From Mucilaginibacter sp. PAMC 26640 (GTDB taxonomy: Bacteria; Bacteroidota; Bacteroidia; Sphingobacteriales; Sphingobacteriaceae): a stretch of DNA of 64,000 nucleotides. The notes below the pieces were generated by a model, which did no database searches, had not been told where the DNA came from, and was given only the letters and a program-made list of their open reading frames with translations. The position numbers and the translations under genes are program-made. Location of the stretch: NCBI GenBank assembly GCA_001596135.1, contig CP014773.1:3968001-4032000 (forward strand). Reading direction: 5' to 3'. Shown piece after piece: positions 51,962 through 62,066 of the stretch (within the stretch, counting starts at the first letter, position 1; each line of letters starts with the position of its first letter).

Positions 51962-54523
51962 ATGGCTAAAATTTTTAGGATACTCCCCTTACTCCTGCTC
52001 CTGAGCACGGTACTTGGAACAAATGCATCAGCACAATCGGCTAAAAGAAAAATAAGCATACGTGATTCACTCCGCCAATCCATCATTCGGCGAGATTCTA
52101 TGATGCGGAGTTTTAAAAAATCCGATACATCCATTAATAATCTACTGCAAAGAGTGGAGTATTATACTTCATCTTTCAACCAGATAAAAACAAGCCTTGC
52201 CCGTAATGTTGATACAGTTGACATCAGTACACAACTCCCGGGTTTTGAAAAGCGGATCGGTCTTATTAAAACTTTGATAGACAATGATCGTAGTAGTACG
52301 TTGCGCTACCTCTACGCCATTCGGGATATCCTTACCCGCAGCGACGACCAGCTTGATCTGTGGCAGGAACGCCTGAGCGATATCAACGTTAAACTTCAGC
52401 AAAATCAGACCGAGCTGGGCTCAATGGCTAAGGATCCCGCCCTCAAGATGGTACCTGCTGATAGCAGTCTTGCAACGTCTTTCCTTATTCAAAAAATTGC
52501 AATAGATAGTAAGTATAAACGCTTGGATGCGGGCAATAAAAAGCTTTTGCTAAAAATTGGTTTGCTGCAAAACAGAACCGCATCTGTATATATTTCGCTG
52601 ATTGACCTGAAAGACCAGATAGATCTGAAGATCCGTGAATTTGGCATTCAGGCGCTGTCAAATGAATATAACCCGATTTGGCAATGGGATAGTAACCCCG
52701 AAAGTACGTTTGGTAGCGCCCTTACAAAAACCTGGCAGATGAACACAAAATTGCTTAGTTTTTTTGTAGGGCGTGATCCACTGATCCATTTCGCAGGTTT
52801 ATTGATCCTCGTGTTTTTTTATACCTGGATCTACACGAACCGTCGCAAGCTTTTACGTATTAAAGAATCGCCTCATACGGTATTTGGCCAGGCAAAGTAC
52901 GTTGCGTTGTATCCTCTAATATCGTCGCTAATAATAGCCTTCGCAATCTGGCCCAATTTTTACGACCACCCGCCCGTTGTGGTGTTAGAAATATTTTTTA
53001 CCGTTTTAACGGCCTCAATTCTTTTGCTGGTTAGGGCTACCTGTCCGCAAAAGCTGTTTAAATTCATTAATCTTCTATTCTGGATTACAATTGGATACAG
53101 TTTCAGTAATTTATTTGTTGAAGTAAGCAATACCGATAGGATTATCGTTCTACTCCTAACGGCGGCTACTATTTACATCACCATCAAATTCCTGGAAGTG
53201 GTTAAGGCCGAGCCTGATGATTATATTCGCCATACTGGCATAGTACTCAAAATTTTTATAGGCCTGCTCATTATTGCTTTTTTATGTAACGTATTTGGGC
53301 GGGTGACTCTTGCCAAAATCATAAGTGTAACAGCGGTTTATAATCTTTGGCTGGCACTGGGTATGTACTACCTGGTACAAATTCTGATGCAAAGCCTTTT
53401 TATGCAACTGGAGGCAAATAAAAACAGCAATAGCTTAAGTTCTTTTATAGATTTCAAAATGCTGCAGACCAAATTTCGCAGTATATTGAATGTTTTGGCA
53501 AGTGTGCTATGGCTGATCATGTTAACACAGAATCTAAGTGTTGAAGATGCCGTTTTTAGCTACATAAAAACCTTTTTAACCGAAAGCCGCAGCCTGGGCG
53601 GCACGGCCACTCAATTTACTTTTCAAAGCATTATCATCTTTATAGCTGTGATATGGCTATCGTCTGTTGCAGCGCGGATCATCAGCTATCTGTATGAAGT
53701 GGCGGGAAAAACTACGACCGATATCGATATACTGAAGAAAAAGAACCGTACTTCTACCCTGCTCATCAAACTGGGTGTTTTTTCCGTTGGCTTTTTACTA
53801 GCGGTTACAGCTTCCGGCTTTCCCTTAGATAAGATCACCATCATTATCAGTGCGTTTGGTATCGGTATTGGTTTTGGTTTACAAAATATAGTAAATAACC
53901 TTGTTTCCGGACTGATCCTGGCGTTTGAAAAACCGATAGAGATTGGTGACATTATTGAGGTAGACAACCGCAGTGGAACGATCATGGAGATCGGGATCCG
54001 AAGCAGCAAAATCGCTACGAGCGATGGTGCCGAAGTGATCATCCCCAACGGCGATCTGATATCGCATCACGTAATTAATTGGACGCTGAGCAACAACAAC
54101 CGCAGAATAGAGCTGATCATTGGAGTTGCCTATGGGTCTGATATTGAAAAAGTGAAAGCACTGTTAAGTGGTTTGATCAGTCACCGTGAAGATATTATGA
54201 CTAACCCGGCCCCCTTAGTATTTCTGCATAATCTCAATGAGAACTCGGTAGATTTCAGGCTGTTGTTTTGGGCAGCAGATATCACAACCTGGTTATCACT
54301 AAAGAGCAATGTGTTGTATGATATTTATACCACATTTGCCAGAGAAGGTATTGAGATTCCATTTCCGCAGCGAGACTTGCACGTTACGCTATCTAACAAG
54401 GAAGCCGAGATCATAGCCAACAATAAAAAACCTGTGGGCGAACCTGCACAAGCTACCAATACGGATGTAACTGATACGGTTTTGCCGGGGGCGGATCAAG
54501 CGACCACCACACCAGGAAAGTAG
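51962..54523 (+). CDS. MscS-family mechanosensitive channel with large periplasmic domain
   Basis: An 853-residue channel that should open under membrane tension to release solutes. A signal peptide (KIFRILPLLLLLSTVLGTNASA) precedes a ~230-residue coiled-coil-rich periplasmic domain, then about eleven membrane helices. The last helix and beta domain carry the MscS pore pattern GIGIGFGLQNIVNNLVSGLIL (key G-x-G-x-G-F-G-L-Q) and IIPNGDLISHHVINWT. The C-terminal ~40 residues are polar and disordered. The ATG at 51962 is used rather than an upstream TTG. It resembles the long MscK/YbdG-type members in layout. Confidence 0.92.
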   Translation: MAKIFRILPLLLLLSTVLGTNASAQSAKRKISIRDSLRQSIIRRDSMMRSFKKSDTSINNLLQRVEYYTSSFNQIKTSLARNVDTVDISTQLPGFEKRIGLIKTLIDNDRSSTLRYLYAIRDILTRSDDQLDLWQERLSDINVKLQQNQTELGSMAKDPALKMVPADSSLATSFLIQKIAIDSKYKRLDAGNKKLLLKIGLLQNRTASVYISLIDLKDQIDLKIREFGIQALSNEYNPIWQWDSNPESTFGSALTKTWQMNTKLLSFFVGRDPLIHFAGLLILVFFYTWIYTNRRKLLRIKESPHTVFGQAKYVALYPLISSLIIAFAIWPNFYDHPPVVVLEIFFTVLTASILLLVRATCPQKLFKFINLLFWITIGYSFSNLFVEVSNTDRIIVLLLTAATIYITIKFLEVVKAEPDDYIRHTGIVLKIFIGLLIIAFLCNVFGRVTLAKIISVTAVYNLWLALGMYYLVQILMQSLFMQLEANKNSNSLSSFIDFKMLQTKFRSILNVLASVLWLIMLTQNLSVEDAVFSYIKTFLTESRSLGGTATQFTFQSIIIFIAVIWLSSVAARIISYLYEVAGKTTTDIDILKKKNRTSTLLIKLGVFSVGFLLAVTASGFPLDKITIIISAFGIGIGFGLQNIVNNLVSGLILAFEKPIEIGDIIEVDNRSGTIMEIGIRSSKIATSDGAEVIIPNGDLISHHVINWTLSNNNRRIELIIGVAYGSDIEKVKALLSGLISHREDIMTNPAPLVFLHNLNENSVDFRLLFWAADITTWLSLKSNVLYDIYTTFAREGIEIPFPQRDLHVTLSNKEAEIIANNKKPVGEPAQATNTDVTDTVLPGADQATTTPGK

Positions 54524-54524
54524 A

Positions 54525-55628
54525 CTAATGAAAACTATCTTTTGGGAGGTCGGTGAATTTCTTTTTCTTGGCCACAAAGAAATCCCAAACGATACTGCGG
54601 GTATAAAAGCCGGTTAAGACCCTAGCTTTGAGATTTGACAGGCGATATTCTGGTACGACTTCCCTCTTTTCGTCTTTCCGACTTTCGGTCTTACCGTCTT
54701 TCCGTCTTTCGGACTTTCCACCTTTACGACTAAACAACTGCCTCACAAAATTCTGATGCGCTTTGCTGATGGCCCACGCATTTTTACTTTTACCATCTGC
54801 CAGGAATTTGACCAGAGCTAACAGGTCCATCCAAAAACGAATGCTGATCACCCAGAATGCCTTCCAGGCAGGCAGGTTATTTTTCAGCAACAACAGGTTA
54901 TTGCGAAAATTAAGATATGTTTTAAATGGGCTTTCGGCATTTAAAGTGCCACCGCCAACATGATAAACGGTGGATTGCGGGCAATACATCACTTTGAACC
55001 CCATATTTTTTAAACGCCAGCAGAGGTCAATTTCCTCCATGTGCGCAAAAAAGGTTTCATCAAATCCACCGGCAGCATCCCAATATTTCTTTTTTATAAA
55101 CAATGCCGCGCCCGAAGCCCAAAAGATCTCGCCAGGCATATCGTACTGTCCTTTATCTTCTTCCAGCTCATCAAAAATACGACCGCGGCAAAATGGGTAA
55201 CCAAAACGATCAATAAAACCACCTGCAGCTCCGGCATATTCAAAGTGGTTTTTTTGTGCAAAAGATCTTAGCTTAGGCCCGGCGGCTGCGATGAGGTCAT
55301 CGCTTTCCATCAGGCTAATTACCGGCTCTATCCAATCGGGCGCAACCTCCACATCGGAGTTTAGCAAAACATAATAGTCTGCCTCTACCTGTGCAAGAAC
55401 CCGATTATAGCCCCCTGTAAAGCCATAATTCTCTTTGTTTTTGATTAACCGCACAGCAGGATATTTCGATTGCAAAAATAGGATAGATTCATCTGTAGAC
55501 GCGTTATCGCCCACAATGATCTGCATGTTAGGATATGACGATGCTAAAATGGAGGGCAGAAACTGTTTGAGAAATTTGAGGCCGTTCCAGTTTAATATCA
55601 CAACGGCTACTTTGGGCATTGGCATCAT
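54525..55628 (-). CDS. Glycosyltransferase family 2
   Basis: A 367-residue GT-A inverting transferase, related to rhamnosyltransferases of surface polysaccharide synthesis. VVILNWNGLKFLKQFLPSIL opens the domain; VLLNSDVEVAPDW holds the DxD-type metal site; FFAHMEEIDLCWRLKNMGFKVMY (key E-E-x-D-x-x-W-R) is the ED motif. Residues about 300-324 are a Lys/Arg/Ser/Glu-rich low-complexity insert from a repeated DNA tract. It overlaps the upstream acyltransferase by 4 bp (ATGA type), so the two are coupled. Confidence 0.9.
   Translation of the reverse strand: MMPMPKVAVVILNWNGLKFLKQFLPSILASSYPNMQIIVGDNASTDESILFLQSKYPAVRLIKNKENYGFTGGYNRVLAQVEADYYVLLNSDVEVAPDWIEPVISLMESDDLIAAAGPKLRSFAQKNHFEYAGAAGGFIDRFGYPFCRGRIFDELEEDKGQYDMPGEIFWASGAALFIKKKYWDAAGGFDETFFAHMEEIDLCWRLKNMGFKVMYCPQSTVYHVGGGTLNAESPFKTYLNFRNNLLLLKNNLPAWKAFWVISIRFWMDLLALVKFLADGKSKNAWAISKAHQNFVRQLFSRKGGKSERRKDGKTESRKDEKREVVPEYRLSNLKARVLTGFYTRSIVWDFFVAKKKKFTDLPKDSFH
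54657..54730. repeat. Low-complexity CTTTCCGACTTTCGGTCTTACCG-type tract
   Basis: A near-repetitive run built from units such as CGTCTTTCCG and ACTTTCGG. It lies inside the glycosyltransferase frame without breaking it and encodes residues about 300-324. Confidence 0.75.
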
Positions 55629-56509
55629 CGGTTTAAATCCTCGGGCTTATATTTCCAGCGTCTATGGCTCCAAAGCCAATACTGAGGTGTTTCTTTAATT
55701 TGCTTATCCAGATAGGCTACATGCGTATTGGTAATCTCATATTGCGCTGTTTCTTTTGGATGATCAATCAGCGGGATAAGCTCGTAAGTATAATAACCCC
55801 TTTTAACCCGCTCTATCCGGTAAAATACAACTGCGGCGTCGGTCATTTTCGCTATCTTTTCTATACCTAAGAATACCGCCGTAGGCTGATTTAAAAAAGT
55901 AGTAAAATAAGTGATTTCATGCCTTACAGGTGTTTGGTCTGAAGCCAAAACGCTTACGGTAAGTTCATCCTTTAGCGCAATCATCGTTCGCAAGGTTTGC
56001 TTCATGGTCACCAGCATGGAGCCAAACCTCGCCCGTTGCTTATTTAAAAAGGCGTCAAACGTTGGGTTGGAAAGTGGCTTGTAAACAATAATGGTTTTAT
56101 TTGAGGTGAGCATACCAAAAGCCAGGGCCGACATTTCCCAATTACCATAATGACCAGCAGCTGCAATTATGCTTTTACCCTGTTTAAAGTAATGACCAAC
56201 AATTTCAGGATTTACCAGGTGCATGCGTTTCCGCAATTCTTTTTCGTTTATACTGATCATCTTGAAGGTCTCAACCAGCAGATCGGCCATATATTTATAA
56301 TAGAGCTTTTCAATTTTCAGGCGTTCGGGGTCCGTTTTATCAGGGAAAGCATTTCTGAGATTATCTGTTACAACCCGCCGTCTGTATTTAAGCAGGTAGT
56401 AGATAATAAGGTATAAAACATCCGAAACCAGGTAGAGAAACCAGAAAGGCAATAAGGAAAACAGGTACCAAAAAAATATACCTATACCATCCGCCGCCTT
56501 TTTTAACAT
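55625..56509 (-). CDS. Lipid A biosynthesis acyltransferase (LpxL/HtrB-like)
   Basis: An inner-membrane acyltransferase of the lysophospholipid acyltransferase superfamily that adds a secondary acyl chain to lipid A. The 294 residues contain one N-terminal membrane helix and the catalytic HYGNWE (H-x4-E) in AAGHYGNWEMSALAFG, with the family's later segment VLASDQTP. The ATG at 56509 is used rather than a TTG at 56521. It is transcribed with the following glycosyltransferase, both envelope functions. Confidence 0.9.
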   Translation of the reverse strand: MLKKAADGIGIFFWYLFSLLPFWFLYLVSDVLYLIIYYLLKYRRRVVTDNLRNAFPDKTDPERLKIEKLYYKYMADLLVETFKMISINEKELRKRMHLVNPEIVGHYFKQGKSIIAAAGHYGNWEMSALAFGMLTSNKTIIVYKPLSNPTFDAFLNKQRARFGSMLVTMKQTLRTMIALKDELTVSVLASDQTPVRHEITYFTTFLNQPTAVFLGIEKIAKMTDAAVVFYRIERVKRGYYTYELIPLIDHPKETAQYEITNTHVAYLDKQIKETPQYWLWSHRRWKYKPEDLNR

Positions 56510-56549
56510 TATTTTAAGCAATTTTGTGGCACAAACATAAAAAATATAT

Positions 56550-57161
56550 ATGATTGAGAATGGTGCTGTTTTACCTATGTTCTATTTACCGCCAGTAGCG
56601 TATTTTACACAGCTAAATAAATACAGGCCAAACATCCTGATAGAAAAGGAAGAACATTTCCCAAAGCAAACATATCGCAACAGGACTAATATTTCTTCTC
56701 CCGATGGTTCGCTGACCCTTACTGTTCCGGTGTCAAAAGGATCAAAAAATCACACCAAAACTAAGGACGTGCAAATAAGCTACGATTTCAAATGGCAGCG
56801 CCTGCACTGGCTCAGTCTACAGGCCTGTTACCGGCGGTCGGCTTATTTTGAATATTACGAGGATGATTTTGCCCCTTTTTTTGAAAATCATTTTGAATAT
56901 CTATTTGATTATAACCTCCAAATGATGGAATTGCTATTGCGTTTGTTAAAAATCAAAATGCCATTGCAATTTACAGAAACCTACGAAACCGAGTACCCAA
57001 ACCTGATAGATCTGCGTTACAGCATGAGTGCTAAAAACGTAAAGGATACCGAACAAAAGCCTTATTTTCAGGTTTTTGATGAACGCCTTGGCTTTTTAAA
57101 AAATCAAAGTATTGTTGATTTACTTTTTAACCAGGGCCCGCAAGCAATAAATTATTTGTAA
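56550..57161 (+). CDS. WbqC family protein
   Basis: A 203-residue member of the WbqC-like family, found in surface-polysaccharide loci and thought to act on aminosugar derivatives; the reaction is not well known. MFYLPPVAYFTQLNKYRPNILIEKEEHFPKQTYRNRTNI (key P-P-V-x-Y-F and Y-R-N-R) and LTVPVSKG are typical. It is divergent from the acyltransferase with 40 bp between, and corA starts 0 bp after its stop. Confidence 0.87.
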   Translation: MIENGAVLPMFYLPPVAYFTQLNKYRPNILIEKEEHFPKQTYRNRTNISSPDGSLTLTVPVSKGSKNHTKTKDVQISYDFKWQRLHWLSLQACYRRSAYFEYYEDDFAPFFENHFEYLFDYNLQMMELLLRLLKIKMPLQFTETYETEYPNLIDLRYSMSAKNVKDTEQKPYFQVFDERLGFLKNQSIVDLLFNQGPQAINYL

Positions 57162-58286
57162 ATGACTAATAACGGCAAACGCGTAAAGTTTAAACATCGT
57201 AAACATAATAATGCTGTTGGCGCCAGGCCGGGCACTATCAATATTCCAGACGATGCCTTAAAGCCCAAAATAGTCATCTACTCTTTTAACGATGATGACT
57301 TGCAAACCAGGGAAGGCTCTGATATGAAAACTATCACCGAGCAATTTAAAACCTGCAGCAACCATACGCACTGGATAAAAATAAACGGCATCGGCGATGC
57401 CCGGCTGATTGAAGATATCGGCACCTTTATGGGCGTCAACTTGCTGGTGTTGGAGGATATTGTAAATACCCACCAGCGCCCTAAATTTGATGAATACGAA
57501 GGATACGTATTTGGCACCAGCCGCATTATTTACTTTAACGAAGAGAACGAATTGGTGAATTGCCAGTTTAGCGGCATCGTTAAAGATAATATTATCATCA
57601 GTTTTGAGGAAAGCTATATAGATTATTTTGAGCCGGTAACGGTTAGGCTTAAAGCAGGCAAGGGCATTATCCGCACAGGCGGCCCGGGCTACATATTTTA
57701 CGCACTTACCGATACTATTCTGGATAATTATTTCGTCGCCCTTTCCCAAATCGGGGATAAAATTGACAGTATAGAAGATAAACTTTATCAAAGTGCTGAT
57801 AAAAGCATCATGTTTGATGCCCAGCAATTAAAACGCACGCTGATCATCATCCGCCGCTCCTGCTGGCCGGAGAGAGATAAGATCAATGATATGATCCGCA
57901 GTGAAAACGATCTGATCACCAAGGATGTAAAAATCTACTTGCGGGATGCGTACGACCATTGTATCCAGGCGATGGATATGGTAGAAAGCTACAAGGAGGT
58001 AACCAGCAGCATTATCGATCTTTATCTCAGCATGGTAAGTAACCGCATGAATGAGATCATGAAAGTGCTGACCATTATCTCGGTTGTCTTTATCCCGCTG
58101 ACGTTCATTGCAGGTGTTTACGGCATGAATTTTAGCCGCGAAGATGCACATGGGAAAATAATCCCCGACAATATGCCTGAGCTATACATACAGCATGGGT
58201 ACGTGTATGCGCTTTTGCTAATGTTTAGCATCGGCGCGGGCCTGCTTTTTATTTTCTGGAAAAAAGGCTGGTTCAACAAGCTATAA
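57162..58286 (+). CDS. corA: Magnesium/cobalt transporter CorA
   Basis: A 374-residue CorA channel for magnesium. The long N-terminal cytoplasmic domain ends in the stalk helix, then two C-terminal membrane helices with the ion-selecting GMN in GVYGMNF between them. The basic N-terminal KRVKFKHRKHNN segment is unusual but short. Starts immediately after wbqC. The reverse-strand open frames inside it look like shadows. Confidence 0.95.
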   Translation: MTNNGKRVKFKHRKHNNAVGARPGTINIPDDALKPKIVIYSFNDDDLQTREGSDMKTITEQFKTCSNHTHWIKINGIGDARLIEDIGTFMGVNLLVLEDIVNTHQRPKFDEYEGYVFGTSRIIYFNEENELVNCQFSGIVKDNIIISFEESYIDYFEPVTVRLKAGKGIIRTGGPGYIFYALTDTILDNYFVALSQIGDKIDSIEDKLYQSADKSIMFDAQQLKRTLIIIRRSCWPERDKINDMIRSENDLITKDVKIYLRDAYDHCIQAMDMVESYKEVTSSIIDLYLSMVSNRMNEIMKVLTIISVVFIPLTFIAGVYGMNFSREDAHGKIIPDNMPELYIQHGYVYALLLMFSIGAGLLFIFWKKGWFNKL

Positions 58287-58370
58287 AGAGCCATATGCAG
58301 CTGGGAATGATAAGAGCTTTTATTGCGGAAATAGGTTTAACCCCTATCATTTAAACGGCTGATATGCAAA

Positions 58371-59488
58371 TCAATTAACTGCAGTTTTGACTCTTTTCTT
58401 AAGCCATGCTCTCACCGGTTCATCATATAATTTTAAAGCTGTGTAGCCTAATAGGATGATGAATACGAATAAACCAATTCCAACCGGGATCACGGTTATG
58501 CCTGTAGATTTGGTTTTGGCTATCCAAAAGGTGTAGATATATATAAATGGATAATGCGTGATATAAATCGGGTACGAGATCTCTCCTGAGAACTTGCACA
58601 ATTTGGCCCATTTACCTTTGATCTGCCCCCCTGCTCCTGCTGCAACAATAATTGGGAAAGCGATAATGATACAAGCCGCATCGTAGTATCCGTTCCAACT
58701 GTACCATGGGAAAAAGAAAAGCGCCATAAGCAATAAGGAACAAACCGTGTAAGCCATCGGCACCCGAATAAGTTTACCGGTACGGAATAACAACAAGCCC
58801 GCAAAGAACGGGAACATCATCCGCACTGGTGCAACCCATATATTGGGTAACCGCCTGAGTTGGGACCATAGAAGAAGTCAGCAATAAAAGCAGATGTTAT
58901 TTTTCCATAACCCCAGCCTGTGCCCAAATCGCCATGATCTACCGAAACCACAATCAGCACAACTGCACTAATGATCACTACGCCCCACAGGGCAGCTTTA
59001 TTGAGTTTACGGCCTATTACCGCATAGAGAATATTGGCGATATATTCCTGCATCAAACTCCAGCACGGGCCATCTAAGGGGTGGGTTTCGCCCCAGCCGC
59101 GTACGTCTACAGGTGCAGGCAGTAAGGTAAAGCCAAACAATATTACCGCTACAAACTTGCCGATATCGATGATCTGCATATCCTTATACGGATCGAGCCA
59201 AAAGCAAATTGCCCCTATTACCGTACCCAATATAACCAATGGATGCAGCCTCACCAGTCTGATCTTCATAAACTGCTTGATCGTCATCCCCTTTGCCCAT
59301 CGGTCGTCATAAGCATAACCCACCACAAAACCGGAGAGCAGGTAAAAGAAATCAACTGCCAGGTAGCCATGGTGCATGGGATGTTTAGGCAATTCGGGAA
59401 AGTAGGCTTCCAGCAGGTGAAATATTACCACCAAAATAGCAGCAGTTCCACGCAGGCCATCTAATATAGGATAGTGAGGTTTGGTCAT
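58371..59488 (-). pseudogene. Acyltransferase-3 family gene split by a frameshift
   Basis: The N-terminal ~210 residues (59488 down to about 58850) show the family start ILDGLRGTAAILVVIFHL, FFYLLSGFVVGY and PLDGPCWSLMQEYIANILYA. They run into a stop at 58817 after YGPNSGG. The rest of the family (VAPVRMMFPFFAGLLLFR, GEISYPIYITHYPFIY) continues in another frame from about 58850 to 58371. A one- or two-base indel at 58840-58865 best explains this. The protein would acylate a sugar or lipid in the inner membrane. It may be a real pseudogene or an assembly/sequencing error; the C-terminal half could only be made separately from a GTG at 58826. Confidence 0.75.
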
Positions 59489-59564
59489 AAAGGGTTGAAC
59501 AATCGGTTGGATGACAAGGTAACAGATTACAACCGCATAAACAATGAATGATCACATAAACACA

Positions 59565-59610
59565 AAGCCCCATGAAATTGCCAACCTAAATCAGCAACCA
59601 CACAGGGCTT
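59565..59610 (-). terminator. Weak hairpin after amt
   Basis: Arms AAGCCC/GGGCTT (59565-59570 and 59605-59610) with a long loop, about 20 bp past the amt stop codon. Only modest terminator character. Confidence 0.3.
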
Positions 59611-59630
59611 AAGGGTTTGTTACTAAAAAT

Positions 59631-61232
59631 TTATGCAGGCTCTTTAACGCCTTTATCCATTAAATCGCTCAAGCTAACTTCATCATCCTGTAACGGATAT
59701 ACCTCGAAGCCATGATCAAATACATCAAGGCCTCCTAAGCCAAGCTCACCATGCTCTTCAACACGAAGTCTCCAAGGGTTTGGTAATTTGTTGATGATAT
59801 ACATCATAGCAAACGTTACAATAAATACCGATGCGGTAATTACGAAACTACCCATTGCCTGCGATGCTAAAACAGAACCGCCGCCGCCGTAGAATAAACC
59901 GGTAACCGGTGCAGTATTATCAGCGCCCGTTGGTGTAGTAGCACCAAATTGTCCGGAAGCAAATAAACCCAGTGATAATGTACCCCAGATACCGTTTAAA
60001 CCGTGTACAGAAAAGGCACCCACCGGATCGTCTATACGGAACCATTCAACCAGATAAATACCACCTACTACGATGAACCCGGCTACACCGCCAAGCATAA
60101 TAGAACCGAAAGGGCTAACCCAGTAACACGGGCAGGTTATAGCAACTAAGCCGGCTAGGAAACCATTAACAGTAAAGGCTAAATCGAATTTACCTTTTGT
60201 TGGGCCCCACCATAAAGCGGCAAGCATTGCGGTAAACCCGCCGGCGCAAGCTGCCAAAGTAGTGTTGGTAGCCACACGGCCAATACCCTGCATATCCATT
60301 GCATTTAGTGTACTGCCGGGATTAAAACCATACCAGCCAAACCATAGGATAAACCCACCCACTGCAGCAACCAATAAGTTATGTCCGGCTGGTAATCCGC
60401 CTTTAGCTTTATCGTCGCGAGCGAATATGCGGCCCAGGCGTGGTCCCAAAACTATTGCACCAGCCAATGATGCAACACCACCTATAGTATGCACTACAGT
60501 AGATCCTGCAAAGTCGCGGAATGGTTGGCCCAATACTTTTGCAAACACGCCGGAAGTCCCCATAGTAGCAAGAAAACCGTCCGGGCCCCATGCCCAGTGG
60601 CCAATGATTGGATAAATAAAACCGGTGATACCGATAGAATAAAGAATATCGCCACGGAAACTTGTGCGGCCTATCATAGCGCCTGAAACAATGGTTGAAC
60701 AGGTGTCGGCAAATGCAAACTGGAAGATCCAATGTGCAATAACCGGTACGCCGTAAGCCAAATAAGTATCGGGCAAATTTTGTAAAAAGAACCAGGTTTT
60801 ACCGTCGGCACCACCCCAGCCAATAAAGCCGTTGCCCTGTCCGAACATAAATGCATAACCGATTGCATAAAACAAGATACCGCAAAGGCAGGTATCGAAT
60901 ATACATTCCATCAACACGTTAACCGTCTCCCTTTTGCGGGCGAAACCGGCCTCGAGCATCACAAAGCCGGCCTGCATACCAAATACAAGAAAAGCCGCTA
61001 CTAGTGTCCAAACTGTATTGATGGTGTTCATCATGGTTGTTTCATGAGCCGTGTAAACTTCAGCTGCATGGGCAGGCGTTCCAAAAAAGTTCGGAACAAT
61101 CATCATGGCCATTATGACTAAAAACAGGCCAACCATTTTGCCCACGAAAATAGTGGCGCCGAGCTGCCATTTCTCCCGGGATAGCTGCCGGAAGGAGTCC
61201 AGCAGGCTGATTTTTGTAGAATTACTCTTCAT
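59631..61232 (-). CDS. amt: Ammonium transporter Amt
   Basis: A 533-residue ammonium channel of the Amt/Rh family, longer than E. coli AmtB at both ends. The ATG at 61232 gives a signal-peptide-like N-terminus ending near AHA. Hallmarks are FGMQAGFVMLEAGF, TVVHTIGGVASLAGAIVLGPR with the first pore His, FNPGSTLNAMD, and VHGLNGIWGTLSLG with the second. The C-terminal ~70 residues contain a predicted regulatory tail with a VYPLQDDEVSL segment that could contact a PII protein. No glnK is adjacent in the window. Confidence 0.95.
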   Translation of the reverse strand: MKSNSTKISLLDSFRQLSREKWQLGATIFVGKMVGLFLVIMAMMIVPNFFGTPAHAAEVYTAHETTMMNTINTVWTLVAAFLVFGMQAGFVMLEAGFARKRETVNVLMECIFDTCLCGILFYAIGYAFMFGQGNGFIGWGGADGKTWFFLQNLPDTYLAYGVPVIAHWIFQFAFADTCSTIVSGAMIGRTSFRGDILYSIGITGFIYPIIGHWAWGPDGFLATMGTSGVFAKVLGQPFRDFAGSTVVHTIGGVASLAGAIVLGPRLGRIFARDDKAKGGLPAGHNLLVAAVGGFILWFGWYGFNPGSTLNAMDMQGIGRVATNTTLAACAGGFTAMLAALWWGPTKGKFDLAFTVNGFLAGLVAITCPCYWVSPFGSIMLGGVAGFIVVGGIYLVEWFRIDDPVGAFSVHGLNGIWGTLSLGLFASGQFGATTPTGADNTAPVTGLFYGGGGSVLASQAMGSFVITASVFIVTFAMMYIINKLPNPWRLRVEEHGELGLGGLDVFDHGFEVYPLQDDEVSLSDLMDKGVKEPA

Positions 61233-62066
61233 TCGTTGTTTAATTAAGTGGATTGATATGTTAAAAAAGTTTTTTAGCAAACGGGGGCGATTAATCGTTT
61301 ATTTAAACTTTAACTGACAAATAAATTTACATAAAAGGAATTAATTATCAATATTTCATGAAATTATAACTAATTTTTAAAAAAAGCAAATTGATTATCA
61401 ATATAACAATGATAAATATCATTAAAAATCAAATAAACCATTAAAATAAATAGCTACACTTCAATATATTTTTCTTTTTTGTTCCGAAAATGTTATAATC
61501 AGTAGATTATAACATTTGATTTCGATCAATTATAATGGGTTATTAAAAATACAATGCGATATTTATTATTTTAAATCTCGAATTGCAATAAGTGAAGAAT
61601 ATCTTTCATTTAATCCTTCTTTTCGGTAAATCTAATTGCCATTAGTAACTATAATCTGCGGCTAGCGTGCAGTCACCTAGTTCCTTTGATTTTTTCTATA
61701 TAAAAATTTAAAGGCCACTTAAAACATTTATAATTGGGATATCAGACCTTTAGAACATTCAGCTTTATTTAAAGGAGAGGATTACCACATCGCTACCCGC
61801 TACCGGTAATTAATGTGTCAATTGTAAGAGACTTTTTACAGAACATTGCCACAGTAACCCTATTCCTTAAATTCTTTCCTTAATTTGCCGGACTTGTATG
61901 GCAAGTGCAATTTGTCCTTTCGCTTTTAAAAAAGTTGGCAAATGCCGCGAAATTTGGACAGGAAGAATATGCTGAAACCTTTAAACTAAAGCAATCACTA
62001 TACGCTCCCGCCTAACTCTTAAATTGGACCATGCATCCGCAAAAAAATCGCGGTATAATTTTGAAA
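61233..62066. other. Long AT-rich intergenic region upstream of amt
   Basis: About 830 bp between divergent genes. It contains a 13-bp inverted repeat (61488-61517), direct repeats with the core ATTATCAATAT (61344 and 61394, exactly 50 bp apart), and a short coding-like tail (61884-62014) that lacks a start. No intact gene is seen. Confidence 0.5.
61488..61517. repeat. Perfect 13-bp AT-rich inverted repeat
   Basis: AAATGTTATAATC, loop AGTA, then its exact reverse complement. No gene ends beside it, so a terminator is unlikely; a regulator site for amt or the ABC gene is possible. Confidence 0.75.
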
